Assembly (NCBI GenBank): GCA_019802505.1
Contig: JAFMOC010000105.1
Span: 517,501-581,500, forward strand
Direction: 5' to 3'
Length of the DNA stretch: 64,000 nt
Origin: Corydoras sp. C115
Lineage: Eukaryota > Chordata > Actinopteri > Siluriformes > Callichthyidae
Positions 45,504-58,236 of the stretch are shown here, in pieces (positions within the stretch are counted from its first letter, which is position 1; each line of letters opens with the position of its first letter). The translations under genes and the position numbers were made by a program. The notes under the pieces were generated by a model. It was not told where the DNA came from, did not search any database, and saw only the letters and a program-made list of their open reading frames with translations.

Positions 45504-45757
45504 GCAGCATGGTGGTGTAGTCGTTAGCATGTCCACCTCTCAGTGCTGGAATCAAGGTTCGAAACCAGGTGGAGTTTCCATGTTCTCTTCGTATCCATGT
45601 GGGTTTTCCCCGGGTTCTCCAGTTTCCTTCCACAGTCCAAAAACCTATATTAAAGGTCAATTGGCAGCTCTAAATTGCTCCTATATAGTACACATGTGTA
45701 TGTGAGTGAGTAAAAGCCCAGTTATGGATAGGCTATCTGTCCTGGGTGTTCCTGCCC
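45504..45757 (+). mobile_element. Older tRNA-SINE copy
   Basis: Starts at GGCAGCATGGTGGTGTAGTC and follows the SINE body to CTGTCCTGGGTGTTCCTGCC with frequent substitutions; the 3' end is lost. Confidence 0.75.
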
Positions 45758-46296
45758 CTCTAATCACAGTCACCGTCGTCCGTGCCGCTGCACTTCTGCC
45801 ACAATGTGCAGCAACCACATGTGTCTCCATTAAAAGGTTCCAAGAGCATTTCTGTGTTTTGTCCTCTACATGCCTGAGTAGGTTACCTCTGGAAACTTTG
45901 ATTGCCTCCTAGAATCCAGTGAAAATAGCATGTGCACTGTTCAGACCCCATGTTTGTGAAACAAACTTGATTCTGTCTGCACTTATGCTTAGACGTGTAA
46001 TCCGGTCAGCTTTCAGTTCATTAACAGGGGAAAGAGTTCTGCAACTGGTGGCTCACAGTGTTTTAAATCACTCCAATTTGCCCCTATAGAATGACACTTC
46101 AATTAGTTGATCGTCTACTGTAGAAATTTGATCAACCTTAAGATCTATCTACTCAGTATAGAATAGTAAATTATGTAGGTCTCTTTATGCATCTTAAATA
46201 TTATCATTTCATTTGTTTCCCCAAAGCTTCTTAACAGCTGTGAAATCAGAAGTCTGTCATATTTAAAGTCCTGTGAGCATGGAAGGCATACAGGAG

Positions 46297-46298
<2 letters not shown>

Positions 46299-46378
<80 letters not shown>
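46299..46378. repeat. Compound (CT)n-(GT)n microsatellite
   Basis: About 44 bases of CT followed by about 35 bases of GT. Confidence 0.95.
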
Positions 46379-46379
<1 letters not shown>

Positions 46380-46765
46380 CTTGAGTGTATTTGAGTGTGA
46401 CGGTTAGATGGTAATGCAGCATGACACCTCTGAAATGAGACTGTGGTTGCCATGGCAAAGAGCCAGCAGCCCTGCGGCGGGTGAACGCTGCACGCCGTTA
46501 ATGATGTTTGATTAGTATTTAGATCATGTGCCTTTACACATCACTGTCTATGAAGTGCAGACTGTCTTCTGATCCGGTTCAGCATCAGCACTTAGGAGAA
46601 GACGCAGTTTTATTATAAAACAGTAAAATGGCGCAAACACTGCAGCTGAAAACAGACAAAACTCAGAGGTCAATAATAAAATAAAATCCTAAAGTTTGTA
46701 TTTGTCCCAAATTTCACTTTATTAAATTTATTATCAATAATAAATATTTTATCTTATACTTTTTT

Positions 46766-46832
46766 GCTTAATCCTATACCAGGGTCACGTGGGAGGATGT
46801 TTTTGGCAGTGTCCTAGAATAGGGGACAAATA
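46766..46832 (-). mobile_element. Old tRNA-SINE 3' fragment
   Basis: TTGCTTAATCCTATACCAGGG and CACGTGGGAGGATGTTTTTGG resemble the 3' end of the older SINE variant. A closely similar piece lies at 47215-47275. Confidence 0.45.
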
Positions 46833-47214
46833 CATTAACATTATTATTATTATTATTCAATATTAATCCTAATAATCCTAATGTCATGCTTCATACTATA
46901 TTATCATTATGTTGTTAATGTTGTTAATCTGAATTCATATTTAATTATTTAGATTTAAAACTGGTTCATTTTTTTTTACTCAATGTTTCCAGGCTAAATT
47001 ATTTTCTAAAAACCTTCTTTAGTTTGCTTTTTCCTCTTTATTCATTTACCTTATTGTTTATTTTATACTTTTTTACACTTTATCTTCTGTCTTCTACTTT
47101 TTGTCCCATATTTATTTCGTTTCTGATAAAATGTGGGATTTTATGTTTCTATTTCACTTTTTATTTCCTTTAAATCTGTTATTTGTTTCCTTACTTTTTC
47201 CTGTGTGAGCATCT

Positions 47215-47275
47215 TCTGCTTAATCCTTTACCAGGGTCACGTGGGAGGATGTTTTAGGTGTCCTAGAAGTCTAAC
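47215..47275 (-). mobile_element. Old tRNA-SINE 3' fragment
   Basis: Shares CTTAATCCT-TACCAGGG and TCACGTGGGAGGATGTTTT with 46766-46832. Confidence 0.45.
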
Positions 47276-47469
47276 TTAAGAGAGTTTCAGTTACAAAAAG
47301 AAGTGAAATATTAATACATGGTTTTTACTAGAGCAATGATTAGATGACTTTCTACTATTAGTCTAAAATAAAAACATTTTATATCTTAAAAAATAAATCT
47401 TTGAATTATTTTCATTGCACATAAGTGTTCTAAAGAACTAAACAGCTAATGAAGCATGACATGAAGTAT

Positions 47470-48110
47470 CCTATTGATTTTCCCTCTTTTCTTTCCTTCT
47501 TCTTTCCTTTTTTCTTCTTTATTTTTCTGGATTTTTTTTCTTTTAGTAGGGTTTCCTTTATTGTAATTTCATTCTTATTTTTCCACCTGCATTTTGATTA
47601 TTCGTTTCCTCTCTGGGGTTTCCTATAAAGTTTTCATGCTTTTTTGGGTGTCTTTTCTTGCTGAATTTTTTGGATTTTTTGGATAATTATTTTTAACTTA
47701 TAGTTATTTCCTTTTTTCTTGCCCTCCCTTTGTTACTTTTACTCATTTGTCTCCTGGTTGTTTTCATCCTAATTAGTCTTTTATTCGTTGTACTTTATTA
47801 ATCAAATTATTTCTCAATGTTTGTTTTAATTTTCTGAAGTGTCCTTTTCGTTTCTTACTTAGATTTTTGTTTTTTGTGTTATTTTTCCTTTTGGAGTTTT
47901 CTTTTTTTCTTTTTTTCGAGTTTCGTTTTTTCTTATTTCGCTGTGGAGTTTCATTTTAATTTCTTTATTCTTATTTTTTGATTGTCTTTTTTCAGACTTC
48001 ACTGGAGTTTTATTTATTAATATCCTTAGTATTTTCATTTTTTCATTCCTTTCTTAAATTTCTTTGTTTTTTTCTTTTCCTATTTTTTTTTCTTTCCCTC
48101 CCTAAAGTTG
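47470..48110. repeat. Long pyrimidine-rich (T-rich) stretch
   Basis: About 640 bases dominated by T and C on the plus strand with few purines and no repeat unit. The open frame over it (PheLeu/Ser-rich) reflects composition only. Confidence 0.7.
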
Positions 48111-48116
48111 TGTGTG

Positions 48117-48156
48117 TATTTATGTATGTATGTATGTATGTATGTATGTATGTGTG
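48117..48156. repeat. (TATG)n microsatellite
   Basis: Tetranucleotide run TATGTATG and so on, at the end of a long pyrimidine-rich tract. Confidence 0.9.
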
Positions 48157-49408
48157 TATGAGTTTTAGAAAACTATTACACTTAGAAAACCCTAAAACCT
48201 TTGTTGATGAAAATACTCATATATATGACTTGCTTTTTAAAGAACCCAGGTGTATTTGCCCTTTTCCCATTCTCCCTTGTCCATCTACACCCCTCCTTTT
48301 TTCTGCCCCTGACTACTCCATCCTATTCTGGCATATATCTTGATTCCTCCATTATAGTTCATCTGTCAGCTGTACAAGGAAATCTGTCACTATTATTGAT
48401 CTCTTTCACTTTAGATCAGTGCTGTTTAACATTCTCATCTAGTTCTGGATTAAATCCATCGGCTCACATTTCTGATCTCAAATTCATGGCATGCTACATA
48501 CTATATTATCATTTAGATGAATGCCAGTCTATATAAAGCATGATGTCTAATTAGGTGAAGATTACTGTGCATGTATTGATTTAGAGAAAGAGCAAATATC
48601 CAAATGATGTTTTAAGTTTAGACATTTAAGAAAATTTTAATCTGATGGGCACTAAAGCGTTAAAGAGCTCTATAGTGAAAATAAATGGGGAGATACGCCT
48701 AGAGCTTGCGAAAATGCTAATGGGGATATCATGCTAAATTGCTAATTAGCATCAAAGATGCATAGCTTCTGCAATCATCTGCAAGTCTTAGGTTTTGTGA
48801 AATGTAATACATTTTATTTCATGGGTTAAAATATACTGGCAGTGACCATCAATTTACATGCCTTTCCATACCGAGTAGCAAAGTATTTAGCAGCGCTTAT
48901 CTCGGCTTCATGTTTGCTAGCAGTATCACAGAAGTGCCAGCATTCGAGGTCATGCAGCCTGCTTCCTGTGTACTGCAACAGAGACAAAAAACACTGGAAT
49001 TTACTTATTTATTTATTTATTTATTAAATATCATTTTTGTGAAACTGAGAACTTATTGTCATCCAAGGCCAGATCTGTAATGGTGGCAACATGGGTTTTT
49101 TAAACCACATGGCCATTTAGACCCTTTCTAACAGCTTCTAATCTCTGGCTTTGTCAAAAACTAGCAAACATTATCATAGCAGCACATCCTTATATTAAAC
49201 ACATTGTAAAAATTGCATTATACGGTTAAAAGTATTGATACACACCTTATAATTATACATTTATGGATGATTTATTCAGTCCTATTGCCTCAGATGCATA
49301 AAATAATATATCTAGACATGCAGTCTGCCTTCACAAACATTTGGGGTATTCTAAAAAGTTAAATGAATTTTGGCATGTTGCTGTAATTCTGGAATTGGAT
49401 TTCAAATT

Positions 49409-49710
49409 ATTATCTCATCTCATCTTATTATTCTCTGTTTAATCCCTTAATAGGATTGTGTGGGGGTTCCTCATGCCCGTCCAAGGTAGAACATTTCGGG
49501 TGCACCCAGGACGGGGCATCAATCCATCACTGAGCATGCACACACTCATACAGACATAGATAGATAGATTGTTTACTTTAATGATCCCAAAGAAAATTTA
49601 ACACACACACACGATATAGGGGCAAATTAGAAAGGCTGATTTACCTTGAATCCATGTTTATGGAGTGTGGGAGGAAACAGAAGAACCAAGAGAAAACGTA
49701 CATAGAAAGG
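49409..49710 (-). mobile_element. Older tRNA-SINE with nested LINE-tail insert
   Basis: Minus-strand copy (ATCTCATCTCATCTTATTAT tail end, TGGAGTGTGGGAGGAAACAG body). Between CAGACA and ACACACACACACGATATAG about 45-50 bases (49556-49602) of a GATAGATAGATT-TACTTTAATGATCCC sequence are inserted, which resembles the 3' end of a fish LINE in minus orientation. Confidence 0.65.
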
Positions 49711-50957
49711 GATTTAAATAGTTTTAGGACTTTTTATTTCTAGATGTGAGTGGTTTAAGAAGTTAAAGCATTAGGGAACCTTTACAACTCCACGTGAAGT
49801 TTCAGAGTCACTGGGTCACTGAGTGCTGAAGCACATGGTGCATAACAGTCACTAATGCTCTACTGACTCAAAAACTGCAGAGTTTTAAACCTCCTCTGGC
49901 ACTGTGCAGGAACGGGAACGTCATGGCATGGTTTTCATGGCTAAACAGCCAATAAGCCTTCCTTTGCTCTCATATGTCACTGTCGTATGCTATATCACAG
50001 TCTAGTGCATCTTTGCTAAATCTTAAAATGGCTTGAATGGAGCTCATATAGCATTCTGCAGCCAACTCACAAAAAACCTTAGGAATAAATGCTTATTTAC
50101 ACCCATTACTAATGTTAAAGGACTGATTTGGAATATAAGGCTGTGGATAAGTATTTTAGGGTTATGTGTTTCTTTATAATCGATCGTTAATAAAACTTAC
50201 TTGGCAACATCATGCGCGTTTACTTTGACTCAAGCTGATTTAGCTTAAAGTAGGTTTAGGGTTTTCCGATCATTACCAGGTCAGGAGAAAGTGTTTGTGA
50301 GTGAGAGGTGGACTCATGTAAAGCGAGGTACTCAAGGGGACCACATCCAATTATGTGCCCAGCCACACTAAGTGCCAGAGGTGTAGGAGACTAATGGCTG
50401 CAGCTGCCACCCGCTTTCCTGGCCCAATTTGAGCTCATGTTAGCCTGAGTGTGACCACAGCATGAAAAGGCTAATGCTGCTAATGGTCCTGGAGGTCAGG
50501 CAGACAGAGGCGAGGTCGCGTACTGCATCCAATCCAGTAGAACTGTGGTAGGACTGTAGCAAAGTCCATACTATTGAGTTGCATTTACCCGCCCTGTGAT
50601 GTTGAATTTGGTTATTTTGCATTGTTAATTTGTTTATATGCTATAAAACTGAATGTGACTGCAGGTGAAATCATAAGGTGATAATTTATTTCATATTTTT
50701 CAGTGGGTTAATCATATCTTACACACACTGGCACTAAGAAGAAGATCGGTCTGTCCAGTGGTTTTTCCATAATTCGTTTATTTGCATTTGATCTCTAACT
50801 GAATATTATGAGATTTACATTGTGCATAAGAAAGGTCCTGTCAGGGTATAGCCAGTAATGCTGTTTCAACCTAAATAAACCTAAACCTGACAAATGAATA
50901 AAAGTAATCTTAATAAAATTACAGTTAGCTCAATAATTTATTACATTTATTTAATTT
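49711..50957. other. Intergenic, no gene seen
   Basis: Unique-looking sequence; the part around 50270-50600 is less AT-rich. No exon. Confidence 0.4.
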
Positions 50958-50970
50958 AACACTAAAAACA

Positions 50971-51316
50971 GGGCGGCACGGTGGCTTAGTGGTTAGCGCG
51001 TTCGCCTCTCAGCACTAGGGATTCCCGGTTCGAAATCCCATTTGGGTGGAGTTTCCATGTTCTCCCCGTGTCCGCGTGGGTTTCCTCCGGGTTGTCCGGT
51101 TTCCTCCCACAGTCCAAAAACATGGATCAAGTTAATTGAGTTCTCCAAATTGCCCCATATATAGTGTGTTTGAGGGAGTGCGTGCCCAGCGATGGATTGG
51201 CGCTCTGTCCTGGGTCTATCTGCCCAGCGCCCAAGACGTTCTCCCCTGGATGGGCATGGGGAACCCCACCGCGACCCTAATAGAGGATAAAGCGGGAGAT
51301 AATGAATGAATGAATG
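50971..51316 (+). mobile_element. tRNA-SINE with target-site duplication
   Basis: Full-length copy of the GGGAGATAATGAATG variant, flanked by AACACTAAAAACA at 50958-50970 and 51317-51329. Confidence 0.92.
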
Positions 51317-51680
51317 AACACTAAAAACACATGTGGCTTTGCAATATCATAACACACTTTTTTTATATGCTTAGATTATCAAAACATTTAATTTGATCTA
51401 ATATATGTGTAATATGTCTTATTTAGATATATAGACTATATGACAAGGGTGTAAAGACATGCCTCCTAATCGTTTCATTCAGTTTTGTTTCATTCTGATC
51501 CATTGCTTTAGTTAAAATTACGCTTCCTATTCATATGCATTTTTTTCCCAATGGTATGCTTCTGCAGTGGTCCTGACCTCAATCTCATCAAACCCTCTTT
51601 TCTAACATTGGTGTCTGACTTCCCAATATATGAATGTGCAAAAGAAAATCCACTACATTTCCACAGACACATGGCAAAAT

Positions 51681-52217
51681 CCATCCATCAATCACAATTA
51701 TCTTCTGCTTTATCCTATATTAGGGTCGCGGGGGGGGAGGGGAGTTTCGGGCACCCAGGACAGAGTGCCAGTCTATCGCTATCACACACTCACTCCCACA
51801 GACATGCACACAAACACTCTATATGGGGCAATTTGGAGAATTCAATTGACTTGACCATGTCTTTGGATTGTGGGAGGAAACCGGATTATCCTCCGCATTA
51901 TCCTCTACTAGGGTCGCAGGGGGGTTCCCCATGCCCATCCAGGGGAGAACGTTTCGGGTGCTGGGCAGATACACCCAGGACAGGACGCCAATCTATCACT
52001 GGGCACACACGCTCACTCACACAGACACACTCTATATGGGGCAATTTGGAGAATTCAATTGACCTTCATCCATGCTTTTGGACTGTGGGAGGAAACCGGA
52101 GAACCCGGAGGAAACCCACGGACACGGGGAGAACATGGAAACTCCACCCAGATGGAGATTCGCATCTGGAATCCCTAGTGCTGAGAGGAGAACGTGCTAA
52201 CCGCTAAGCCACTGTGC
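51681..52217 (-). mobile_element. Partial dimer of the tRNA-SINE in one target-site duplication
   Basis: Read on the minus strand, a complete SINE (52217 to about 51887) runs into a second copy that starts inside the body at CCGGTTTCCTCCCAC and continues to its own 3' tail at 51681. One duplication, CACATGGCAAAAT (51668-51680 and 52218-52230), encloses both. Confidence 0.88.
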
Positions 52218-52230
52218 CACATGGCAAAAT

Positions 52231-53765
52231 TTTACAGAAAACCTTCCTACAAAAGTGGAGACTATTACAGCTACAATAAGAAAAGACCAACATGAGGAGG
52301 TTGCTGTGATGCTCAAGTACAATACACAAAATGAGAAAAGCAACATACTGTTTATGTAGCTGGTGCATCATTTTATTAATTACTTTCATGCTAAGATTCA
52401 TTATTCATAACTAAATGAATGTCACTGTCCATTTCCAGCACTGACACACTTTCCACAATCCCCTTTCTGCAAGGATTTCACAGGAGCATGGAAGCTGCAA
52501 AGGGGACTAACCTAGAATTTGAGAACTCATTTATGTGTAGCTTTAAAGATATTGCAGGTAGGGATGTGGGTGCGACCCTCATTGTTGTTTACTGGCTCGA
52601 TTTGGAATTAGCAATGTTAATAAGCAAATTTTCTAGCCACCTTTTGTTAGCTAAGATATTCCTTTAAGTGAGCTGGCGCAACGTAAAAATGTTAGTGGAT
52701 AAATGTCAAGAAGCACCGTGCTAAACGAGGCCTAGGTTTTCACGATATTCTACCCTCTCAGTGAAATATCCAGCATGCTGGAGCAGCAGCTCTTGTAAAC
52801 GAGCGGCACCGCAAATGGCGTGCTGAGGTTAATGGAGAATAACTAAAAGAGTAAATCTGGTTAGTGGCCCCCCAGAGAAGCGGGGGCCCTCCAGCCGTCC
52901 ATATCCCTCCGTCCTTAATGGCCTGCGACAGCAGGGGTCTGTGACGGCTCCATCAGGAGACGTCCCTCTGTTTAACCCTCCTACAGCTCATTATCGCACT
53001 CCAATCAGTCAGCCAGCTAAATGGGACAGGAGAGGCCACGTGGCATTAGAGAAAAGAAAAGATTTCACTATCTAGATGTATAGTAAAGCTTTTATTTATA
53101 ATATAGTCATTCAAGTGTGTTACACTCATAACCAACTGTGTATTCATGTACTGTATGTATATACCATAATATCTAACTTGGCTAAATAACCCTTCGATTG
53201 ACCCCCCCTCAGGTTAATAGCTGCATGATGTTTTGTATGTTCTCCTGAACATAGGCTTATTTCTGCATACATTGTAGACGATAAAAAGAAAGGTACATTT
53301 TTATCAGGTCCTTCTTTGGAAAAATCGATGAACTCATATTCGTCCGATTTCTGGCTGACTAATTAAGTATCACCTGTGGCTAAATATCCTGCCACTGCCA
53401 AAGTTTCATTCATTACCATTGTAATTGTACACGATTCGCTACAGAACAGCAGCTTATTCCGCTTTTGTAGTGGTTAAATCATTGTGAAATCCTGAATTTG
53501 CTCCCTTGGCTCCTGCTGGCACGAACGTCTGGCTGCCAAGACGGATTTAACAGGGGCAGATTGTGTAATTCTCATGTCTGGCAGACTGTGGCGGCTCTAG
53601 AGATAGCAGAGAGTCTTCCGATTCCGTACTGCCATTACCTTGTCACGTTTTTCCTGCAGTTGGACCTGGATGTTGACATGTATTAACCAGAGTTCTGGTT
53701 AATTCCAGGACTTATATATGGTTCTGTCTGGAAAAGTTTTTTTTTCAGTTACTCAGGCTCAGACT
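52231..53765. other. Intergenic, candidate non-coding regulatory sequence
   Basis: The stretch 52830-53060 is GC-richer and non-repetitive. No coding signal. Confidence 0.3.
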
Positions 53766-53775
53766 ACTTGATTTA

Positions 53776-54154
53776 TTTATTCATTCATTCATTCATTCAT
53801 TCATTATCTTCCACTTTATCCTATATTAGTGTCGCGGGGGGGGTTCCCCATGCCGATCCAGGGGAGAATGTTTTGGGCGCTGGGCAGATACACCCAGGAC
53901 AGGGCGCCAATCTATCGTTGGGCACACACTCACTCACACAGACACGCACACATACACACTCTACATGGGGCAATTTGGAGAACTCAATTGACTTGATCCA
54001 TGTTGTTGGACTGTGGGAGGAGACCGGAGAACCCGGAGGAAACCCACGCGGACACGAGGAGAACATGGAAACTCCACCCAGATGGGGATTCGAACCGGGA
54101 ATCCCTAGTGCTGAGAGGCGAAAGTGCTAACCACTAAGCCACCGTGCCGCCCGC
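53776..54154 (-). mobile_element. tRNA-SINE with target-site duplication
   Basis: Full-length minus-strand copy with a long (GAAT)n tail, flanked by ACTTGATTTA at 53766-53775 and 54155-54164. Confidence 0.92.
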
Positions 54155-54164
54155 ACTTGATTTA

Positions 54165-57048
54165 AGTACATTAAATATATTTTATTTGTTTTCTTCACGT
54201 TCACGTCTCATTTGCAGTCGCAATCTCATTCCTTTGTGTAGGCACATCTCTAATGTACCTATAGGCATGTTTTTGAAAGGTGAAAGGAAAGCAGCTTCTT
54301 GCTCTAAGACGTGTGCCACACACAAAGAAAAAGAGAAAAGAGACTATATCTTGAAATTTATTGTGTTTTATTATTGGAAGCAGGGTGGGGGGTTTAGTAC
54401 TTTTAAAAGCAATTTTGAAAAAGCTTAAATAAACCATACAATGTACAAATTAAGTATAATATAATTTTACTTTGCCGTCGTAATTCATTCAAGGAAAATT
54501 GGTTTGTCTCGTTGATTGATGTAAGATTGTTCACTTATACAATGTGTGTTATATATGATCTGTCTTTGATTATTGCACGTTTGTTGGTGCTAACCTCACC
54601 ATGTCCTTCAGAGACATGGTGTTTCAAGAGAGGCTGTCATGGGCTGTGGGTCACATGACTTAGGCTGGAAATATGTCTGTCCTCTGTGGCGAAGGCTGTG
54701 TGGAAGAGTTATGAGTGCTTTCACACGATGGAGAGATGAAGGCAGAGGTCAGGGATATTGATGGAGGCCAGTCTGTGCTTCTCACACCTTGAGCGAGCGA
54801 GGGTGACAAAGACTCTCTGTCAAACTCCTTGGCATGCAGGTTAATGTATTAATTATCTGGTAAACATAGCCCTAAAAGAGGCTTTGCATCATGTTTGAGA
54901 AACAGGAACAGGCTGGGGAACCTGGAACTGTTGTGCAGTCTCAGTGAAATGCGGTACATTACAAAACAGACTTGGGCATAGTTTATCTTTCCCTGTAGAG
55001 ATAGACTTAAAAACATTAGTTGCTTCTATTTCTGCATGTATATTAGGTTTTTGTACATGAAGTTTGCATTGCATTTGATCATTGAGCAGATGCTTTGATT
55101 CAAAGCAAATTACAAGTATCCTAACTTGGATAGGGTCAGAATATAGGGTTGACACAGTACCCTGGAGTAATGAGAGTTAAGGACCATTGACAACTTCAGT
55201 GGACCTGGGATTTGAACACCCAACCTTCAGATTGATAGACCAACACCCTAACCACTGAGCTGAACACTGAACACATCATATTACCGTTTGTAATTGGAGC
55301 AGTGGTATGCCGTTATGGCCTAAAGACCTAGGATCTAAGATCCGAGATGCCACTTACCTGGTTAACATTAAAAAAGTGGAAGGCTAGATCTAGGGTTGCT
55401 CTCTGGTTCTATAAAGATGACCTCTAGTGGTGGATCAAGTCACTACATGATTTTTGGCTCTTTGTATATCCTAAGTCCTAATGGAAACCCATTACAAGGA
55501 ATGAACATGTAAATTCCAAACAGAAGGACCTGTACAGCCTTTTCTAAAATCAAAGCTATCAAAATAGTTGACGGCACCGACAGTTAGGTTTAATAACTCC
55601 AGCAGCACTTCTGTGTCTAATCCAGTCGTTTCAATGCAATAAACCAACACACCAGTATCCCTGCAGCATTGAGAAAGTCCTGCCAATCAGAGAACAGAGT
55701 AAAAAAAAAAAAGTATTCCAAAACAGATAGACTAATCACATTTTTTATCTACGTTATGGTTCTAAAAGGCAATAAAACAAATTAAATATTGTTTTTTTTG
55801 CTGTGAGGTGGCAGCGATAATAAGATTAAACAGGGCTCTTGGTTCCTTTTTATTTTTTATTTATTCCTTTTTTTCCTTCTTTTGCATTTCAAAGCACAAC
55901 CCCTTGTTAATCCAATACTGCACTGCATACCATATGAACTGGTGCAGGGTAATGGCAGCTTAATGGTATTTCAAAGTGGGTCACTGTCCTGTCCTTATTG
56001 CTTTTAGGAGGATAGAGTCATTGAGCTAAGTGTCACTCTGAGCTCTCCTCACTTTTTGAGCATCATCAAGCATGTGTTATTGTCCTAATTGGCAACTTTG
56101 TATCAGTTTGAATGGCATCAGCATGTCAATAAGGTGTCTTCCTAATGGAGAGCTCTCTTCTGTTAATTAGGCCGAATTGATTTCGCCTGGCCGAAAGAGT
56201 GGCGCTGATACTCCTTAATCTACTAATTAATCACAGGTGCGCTGGCAAATTAAGAGCACTACGGATAAGACTTCATCAAACGGTCAATAACTATGGATGT
56301 TCATTGCATTTGAGAAGGGAGAATGCATAAGAGTGAGGTGCCCATTTATGGAGGTGCTGCTAGGACTAGCCAAACAAGGTTGAAATACATTTTCTTCATC
56401 CTCATTGTGACAGAAAACAAAACGCTGTTTCGGAAAAAAAAACTCAACCTTTAGGGAAAATCACAATGTAAGTGCAGTTACAAGCTGGCCAAATTGCTTC
56501 AAATAACAAAATGGAGGGCTGTTTGCTGTTGTAAATGGGCAGCCCATTACTATTGATTGCTGACAATGCACCATGTGCTTGCTTTTCACCTGTGCAGCGG
56601 ATGCCACGTGACGACTCTGGGATGGCCTCCTTTAAAATAATGAGTGTTTACACAGCCATGTCCCATCACCCTCAATTATGGCACTTATCTGCCGTGCCAC
56701 ATTTCGAACAGCCCCAACAACCCACACTGTCATTTAATCGGCAGAAGTGAACGAAATCTTTGGATTGCCCTCACCTGAGACACTCTTTGTGTATTATTTA
56801 CACAATAAAGCTCCCCTCAAAAAAAATAGATGGCATACAACAGTGAGGTTGTTTTCCTGCAACAAGGAGCACACAAATATAAAATCTAAACCGAATGAGA
56901 AAGCAACTGGAGTGGAAGTCAGCCATGATTGCTTGGTGTAAATTGTAGACTTTTTTTTTTTGCAGAGAGGTTGCAGGTTAAATGTTGGCTTCCTTACAAA
57001 CAAATGTAAAGTCTATTTAAATGAACACCTGGGAGGTAGACCACTTAA
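54165..57048. other. Intergenic, candidate non-coding regulatory sequence
   Basis: The stretch 56150-56310 contains TAATTAG and TAATTAAT homeodomain-type cores in otherwise balanced unique sequence. No exon. Confidence 0.3.
55065..55265 (-). mobile_element. Third tRNA-SINE-like family copy
   Basis: Minus strand: AGCTCAGTGGTTAGGGTGTT (A box), GGTTGGGTGTTCAAATCCC (B box) and a tail TTGCTTTGAATCAAAGCATC. Confidence 0.65.
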
Positions 57049-57058
57049 AATAATAATT

Positions 57059-57357
57059 CCATCCATCCGTTATCTTCCGCTTTATTCTCTATTAGGGTCG
57101 TGGGGGGGTTCCCCATGCCCATCCAGGGGAGAACGTTTGGGCAGATACACCAAGGCACCAATCTATCACTCACTCACACAGACACACTCTATTTTGAATT
57201 TGGAGAATTGAATTGACCTTAATCCATGTTTTTGGACTGTGGGAGGAAACCGGAGAACCCGGAGGAAACCCACACGGACACGGGAAGAACATGGAAACTG
57301 TACCAAGAGTGGGATTTGAACCGGGGATCCCTAGCGCTGAGAGGAGAACGTGCTTTA
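57059..57357 (-). mobile_element. 5'-truncated tRNA-SINE with target-site duplication
   Basis: Flanked by AATAATAATT at 57049-57058 and 57358-57367. The A-box end (about 30 bases) is missing and part of the body around CCCAGGACAGGG is deleted. Confidence 0.85.
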
Positions 57358-57487
57358 AATAATAATTTTGTAAGAAAATCTTTTGATTTTTAGTTTAGTA
57401 GCCCATTATGTTTTTATGGCTTGAGTTAAATGCTTAAGGAATACATATCCACAATGTATGTATATTTATTTAATGTTTTATTGCCTT

Positions 57488-58236
57488 GTAGATGCATGCT
57501 GTAATTCCAAATTTAGATTAGTCCATCTCTTTTGCAATATAAAATGTTATTCTCTTTTAAGCTGTTTTCTTATAGAAAGAATATTTTCAGTACTGCAGGG
57601 ATACTGGTGTGTTAGTGTATGTTGTTGAGGCATCTGGATCAGACACACAGCAGTGCTGCTGGAGTTACTGAGTAACTAAAAATGCCCAGCCACCAGCATC
57701 AAGTAGCCAGCATCATGTGAGCATCTTGTTACCACAAACTGAGCAGCAGCAGATGAGTAGCTGTCTTTTTATTTGCATTACATTACATTTTGCAGGTGCT
57801 TTTATCCAGAGTGACTTACTTAAGATCAGCCATTATATAGCACCTTTGAAATTGAGCGTTCTATATAAAATTAAATGACGTCTTTGCTCCAATGCCAAAT
57901 GGACTCAAATCCCCAACCTTCAGGTTGACAGCCAAGTCCATAACCACTGAGCTACTACATATGTCTCTAACATTACAAGGTAGATGTAACTCTAATTGAG
58001 GGCACAGTAAGTGGATACACTGGTCAAAACTGCTGCACTGCTGCATCTGATCCACGTACCATCATAACAAGCACAAAACACACTGCATTTATCAGCAAAA
58101 TAATACCTGCTCTATGGTCCTTTTAGGTTCCTGACCTGACAGATCAAAAGTAAAGGGGTTTTGGCAAAAAATGGATAGAAACAGGTGGACTACAGTCCTT
58201 AATTATAGAACTATAAAGTGCATCTGTATGGTGAGT
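57488..58236. mobile_element. MITE-like element (copy B), SINE inside
   Basis: Ends AGATGCATGCTGTAATTCC..TTAGTCCATCT and GGTGGACTACAGTCC-TTAATTATAG..GTGCATCT, related to copy A. The inside carries GATCAGACACACAGCAGTGC and CCTGCTCTATGGTCC. It is interrupted by the SINE at 57776-57960. Confidence 0.45.
57776..57960 (-). mobile_element. Third tRNA-SINE-like family copy inside a MITE-like element
   Basis: Minus strand: TAGTAGCTCAGTGGTTATGG, GGTTGGGGATTTGAGTCC and tail CACTCTGGATAAAAGCACCT followed by ATGTAATGTAATG. Confidence 0.6.

Larger units (their letters stand above)
45758..49408. other. Intergenic, simple repeats and T-rich DNA
   Basis: Holds the microsatellites, SINE scraps and the pyrimidine-rich tract listed separately. 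No gene. Confidence 0.45.

Noticed and set aside
46145..46453. Arg-Glu / His-Thr repeat frames
   Set aside because: Compound (CT)n-(GT)n microsatellite.
51551..52207. Long open frames repeating a GRTFRALGRYTQDRAPIYRW-type protein at many sites
   Set aside because: They are translations of the SINE in various frames (TCTCCCCTGGATGGGC and following); they carry no starts, no conserved domain and occur on both strands.
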